Assembly (NCBI GenBank): GCA_028767165.1 | Contig: JARACJ010000003.1 | Location: 420,897-484,896, forward strand | DNA from: Proteobacteria bacterium DTSAM18 | GTDB lineage: Bacteria > Myxococcota_A > UBA796 > GCA-2862545 | Direction: 5' to 3' | DNA: 64,000 nucleotides | Part shown: positions 61,811 to 64,000 of the stretch, piece by piece | How positions within the stretch are numbered: the first letter of the stretch is position 1 | Layout of the letters: each line of letters starts with the position of its first letter | Position numbers and translations under genes: made by a program | The notes under the pieces: model-generated | The model's input: only the letters and a program-made list of their open reading frames with translations | Database searches by the model: none | Told to the model about the DNA's origin: nothing

Positions 61811-61934
61811 TCCGTCCCCTGGAGCGGGCGCCCCGCCTTGGGCGCTCCCCTCCGGGGGTTCGTGCGTCGGCCGCCTACGCCGTTCCGGCCCGGTCGGTTT
61901 GACGACCCGGGGGACCGCAGAGTACAACGCAGGC

Positions 61935-62039
61935 ACCTATCGAGACCGGCTGAGGGACAGGCCCTTTGACGCCGGGGCAACCACCCCCTCGGGGAAAGGT
62001 GCCAATTCCTGCGGAACCCTCGGGTGCCGGAAGATGGGT
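61935..62039 (+). promoter_or_regulatory. SAM-I (S box) riboswitch
   Basis: P1 is formed by ACCTATC (61935-61941) and GATGGGT (62033-62039). Inside are the conserved core strings CTGAGGGACAGGCCC, GACGCCGGGGCAACC, GGTGCCAATTCC and CCGGAAGAT in the right order and spacing. This matches the SAM-I class, which binds S-adenosylmethionine and usually turns methionine genes off. Downstream, GTGAT (62043) and ATCAC (62059), flanked by GGG/CCC that would reuse the P1 3' strand, form a possible alternative hairpin. It precedes the Cys-rich upstream ORF and metB. Confidence 0.93.
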
Positions 62040-62117
62040 CGCGTGATTCCCCCCGGGCATCACCCCTGCGTCGCAGGCTCATCCGAAGGCTCCCGTCACG
62101 ACACCAAGGAGCTGTGG

Positions 62118-62216
62118 ATGACCCCCACGCACAAGATCGCGCCGCCTACCGAGCTGTACTGCACCTCGGGCACCTCCCCCACCTGCGCGCCGGCTCGTCC
62201 GGCTGCCTGCTGCTGA
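62118..62216 (+). CDS. Cys-rich upstream ORF (leader peptide) before metB
   Basis: 32 codons: ATG with a full AAGGAG six bases upstream, ending in Cys-Cys then TGA. Four cysteines (positions 15, 23, 31, 32) are a high share for such a short peptide. The TGA overlaps the metB ribosome binding site (AAGGAGG, 62216-62222), and metB starts 11 bases later. A CCTCC at 62173-62177 inside this ORF could pair with that site. Hairpin GCCGG/CCGGC (62189-62203) lies just before the last codons. The arrangement resembles cysteine-responsive attenuation leaders known from actinobacteria. Translation and function are inferred. Confidence 0.7.
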   Translation: MTPTHKIAPPTELYCTSGTSPTCAPARPAACC

Positions 62217-62227
62217 AGGAGGCGGAG

Positions 62228-63454
62228 ATGACCGAACAAGCCACCGTCGCCGTCCGCACGGGCCTGCAGACCGACCCCCAGCACGGCGCCGTCGTGCCCC
62301 CGCTGCACCTGTCCAGCAACTACACCTTCGAGGACCTCGGAGCCCCTCGTCGGTTCGACTACACCCGCTCCGGAAACCCGACCCGCGCCCTCCTGGCCGA
62401 GACCCTCGCAGCCCTCGAGGGCGGCGAACGGGGCGTGGTCACGTCCACCGGCATGAGCGCCGTCACCACGGTGCTGCAGCTGCTCGCTCCCGGCGACCGG
62501 CTGATCGCGCCCCACGACTGCTACGGCGGCACCTGGCGCCTCATCGACCGGCTCGCCCGCAGGGGCCAGTTCACGGTGGAGTTCGTCGACCTGACGAACC
62601 CGATCACCCGCCGCGAGGCACTGTCGACCCCCGCCTCCATGGTCTGGGTGGAGACCCCCTCGAATCCCCTGCTGCGGCTGACGGACATCGAGGCCGTGCG
62701 CCGTGAGGCCCCGGGCGCCATCGTCGTGGCCGACAACACCTTCTGCTCCCCTGCCCTGCAGCAGCCCCTGGCCCTCGGTGCCGACGTGGTGATCCACAGC
62801 ACCACGAAGTACCTCAACGGCCACTCCGACGTGGTGGGCGGCGCCGTCATCGCCCGCGACAAGGCCCTCGGAGACGATCTGGCCTGGTGGGCCAACTGCC
62901 TCGGCGTCACCGGTGCGCCCTTCGACGCCTACCAGACCCTGCGGGGCGTGCGCACCCTGAAGGCCCGGCTCGACCACCACCTGCGCAACACCCACTTCGT
63001 CGTCGATCTGCTGACCGGTCACCCGGCCGTGAACAAGGTCCACTACCCCGGCCTGCCCTACCACCCGGGCCACGACATCGCGAGGCGGCAGCAGTCCGGC
63101 TTCGGCGCCATGATCAGCTTCGAGCTGCACGGTGGCCTGGAGGCGGTGCGTGGCTGCGTGAAGCCCCTGCGTCACTTCAGCCTGGCCGAGAGCCTGGGCG
63201 GCGTGGAGAGCCTGGTGGCCCACCCGGCCTCGATGACCCACGCCTCCATGAGTGCGGAAGCACGGGCGGTGGCGGGCATCCGTGATGGCCTCGTACGCCT
63301 GAGCATCGGCATCGAGGACCCGCGGGATCTCGTGAAGGACCTGAGGGCGGGCCTGGACGCCGCGCTGGCCTGGCAGCGGGACCACGCGGAGGGCGCGCAA
63401 GCGCATCAGGAGCCCGAGGTCGTTCCTGTGGCGTGGGTGGCACAAGCCAAGTGA
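62228..63454 (+). CDS. metB: Cystathionine gamma-synthase
   Basis: 408 aa PLP enzyme making cystathionine from an activated homoserine and cysteine. The start at 62228 has AAGGAGG five bases upstream; the frame is open further 5' but that part overlaps the leader ORF. Sequence follows E. coli MetB closely as I remember it: VPPLHLSSNYTF, YTRSGNPTR, TSTGMSAVTT, APHDCYGGTWRL, ETPSNPLLR, HSTTKYLNGHSDVVGG with PLP on Lys194, AESLGGVESL and ARAVAGI. The tail beyond 390 is an extra acidic/Ala stretch. A SAM-I riboswitch upstream confirms methionine regulation. MetZ or MetC specificity cannot be fully excluded. Confidence 0.88.
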   Translation: MTEQATVAVRTGLQTDPQHGAVVPPLHLSSNYTFEDLGAPRRFDYTRSGNPTRALLAETLAALEGGERGVVTSTGMSAVTTVLQLLAPGDRLIAPHDCYGGTWRLIDRLARRGQFTVEFVDLTNPITRREALSTPASMVWVETPSNPLLRLTDIEAVRREAPGAIVVADNTFCSPALQQPLALGADVVIHSTTKYLNGHSDVVGGAVIARDKALGDDLAWWANCLGVTGAPFDAYQTLRGVRTLKARLDHHLRNTHFVVDLLTGHPAVNKVHYPGLPYHPGHDIARRQQSGFGAMISFELHGGLEAVRGCVKPLRHFSLAESLGGVESLVAHPASMTHASMSAEARAVAGIRDGLVRLSIGIEDPRDLVKDLRAGLDAALAWQRDHAEGAQAHQEPEVVPVAWVAQAK

Positions 63455-64000
63455 AGTCCCAAGACCGGCCGGGGCCTCGAAGCCCCCGCCGGGGCGCCCG
63501 GCAGCCGGCCGGGCTGTTCCTGGTCGCTTCGGTCGGTAACCGCCACGACTACGGCGCGGGCAACCCCGGCGCCCCAAGGGGCGCCCGTACAACCAAGGCC
63601 CGAAGTCAAACCTGTGCAGACGCTCCTTGGGTCGACACGTACGGGCGCCCCTTGGGGCGCCGGGGCCTCGAAGCGCCGTGAGGTTTCCCATTCCAACGCG
63701 GCCCGTCGGCCTCCCTTGGGCTCGAGCCGGCCCCGGCCGGCGGCCTGGGTCGGAGGATCCGTGACCCGTGAGCGTGCGCGTGCGCGATTCGCTGGCGGTT
63801 TTACTCGGAACATGGGTGACGCCCTCGCCGGGTCGCCCGGCAGCCGGACCGGGCTGCTCCTGGTCGCTTCGGTCGGCAACCGCCACGACTACGGTGCGGG
63901 CAACCCCGGCGCCCCAAGGGGCGCCCGTACAACCAAAGCCCGAAGTCAAACCTGTGCAGACGCTCCTTGGGTCGACACGTACGGGCGCCCCTTGGGGCGC
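63455..64000. repeat. Repeat mosaic at the right edge
   Basis: No gene seen. A unit of about 168 bp at 63493-63660 recurs at 63832-64000 (offset 340 bp, cut by the window end). Each unit contains the family B palindrome twice, in opposite orientations (63568-63590 and 63638-63660; 63909-63930 and 63978-64000), giving a large inverted structure. Phrases CTCGAGCCGGCCCCGG (63721) and TCGCTTCGGTCGG match the left edge of the window. Confidence 0.8.

Overview
The window is very G+C-rich bacterial DNA and reads like a chromosome segment of a myxobacterium-like bacterium (Myxococcota or close kin). The grounds are several secreted proteins ending in a cysteine, a hydrophobic stretch and an arginine cluster (one a canonical MYXO-CTERM), long thrombospondin type 3 and FG-GAP repeat proteins, a DUF4215-type Cys-rich repeat, and many small lipoproteins. 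No rRNA, tRNA, CRISPR, phage or transposase gene was seen. The genus cannot be named from the sequence alone.

Left edge (1-1225): a gene-free mosaic of direct, inverted and hairpin repeats whose relatives recur at 6.9 kb, 12.7 kb and the right edge. 1.2-29.1 kb: five giant minus-strand paralogues (1699-1877 aa) in a row. All five have the same plan: an N-terminal domain with one Cys pair; exactly 14 FG-GAP units, read here as two seven-bladed propellers split by a linker holding exactly two cysteines; PKD/Ig-like modules in four of five; a calcium-binding-like linker; fibronectin III-like modules; and a Cys-hydrophobic-Arg tail.

29.4-37.4 kb: a TetR regulator and a tight six-gene catabolic operon. 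It holds an acyl-CoA carboxylase (beta and alpha subunits), an acyl-CoA dehydrogenase and an enoyl-CoA hydratase in the order of atuCDEF of acyclic terpene utilisation, followed by a BKACE-family (DUF849) beta-keto acid cleavage enzyme and a short-chain reductase. 37.6-40.0 kb: a lower-GC patch with an erythromycin-esterase-like protein, a small HTH protein and a P-loop protein with a doubtful start.

40.4-41.9 kb: two small lipoproteins sharing a unique five-cysteine C-terminal motif, the second translationally coupled to a ferritin-like diiron protein; this is the best candidate for an undescribed system. 41.9-45.4 kb: a haloalkane-dehalogenase-like hydrolase, a secreted cupin and a Ktr-type potassium uptake pair. 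45.6-54.8 kb: a thrombospondin type 3/MYXO-CTERM giant, divergent from a second calcium-repeat surface protein that is coupled to an OmpA-family porin.

54.9-61.8 kb: lipoproteins (including a tandem duplicate pair with duplicated terminators), a second Asp-nucleophile hydrolase, a DoxX-like membrane protein, a three-gene operon ending in a fatty acid hydroxylase, and an SRPBCC protein. 61.9-63.5 kb: a clear SAM-I riboswitch, then a 32-codon Cys-rich upstream ORF whose stop overlaps the ribosome binding site of metB, suggesting layered control of methionine synthesis. 63.5-64.0 kb is again repeat mosaic.
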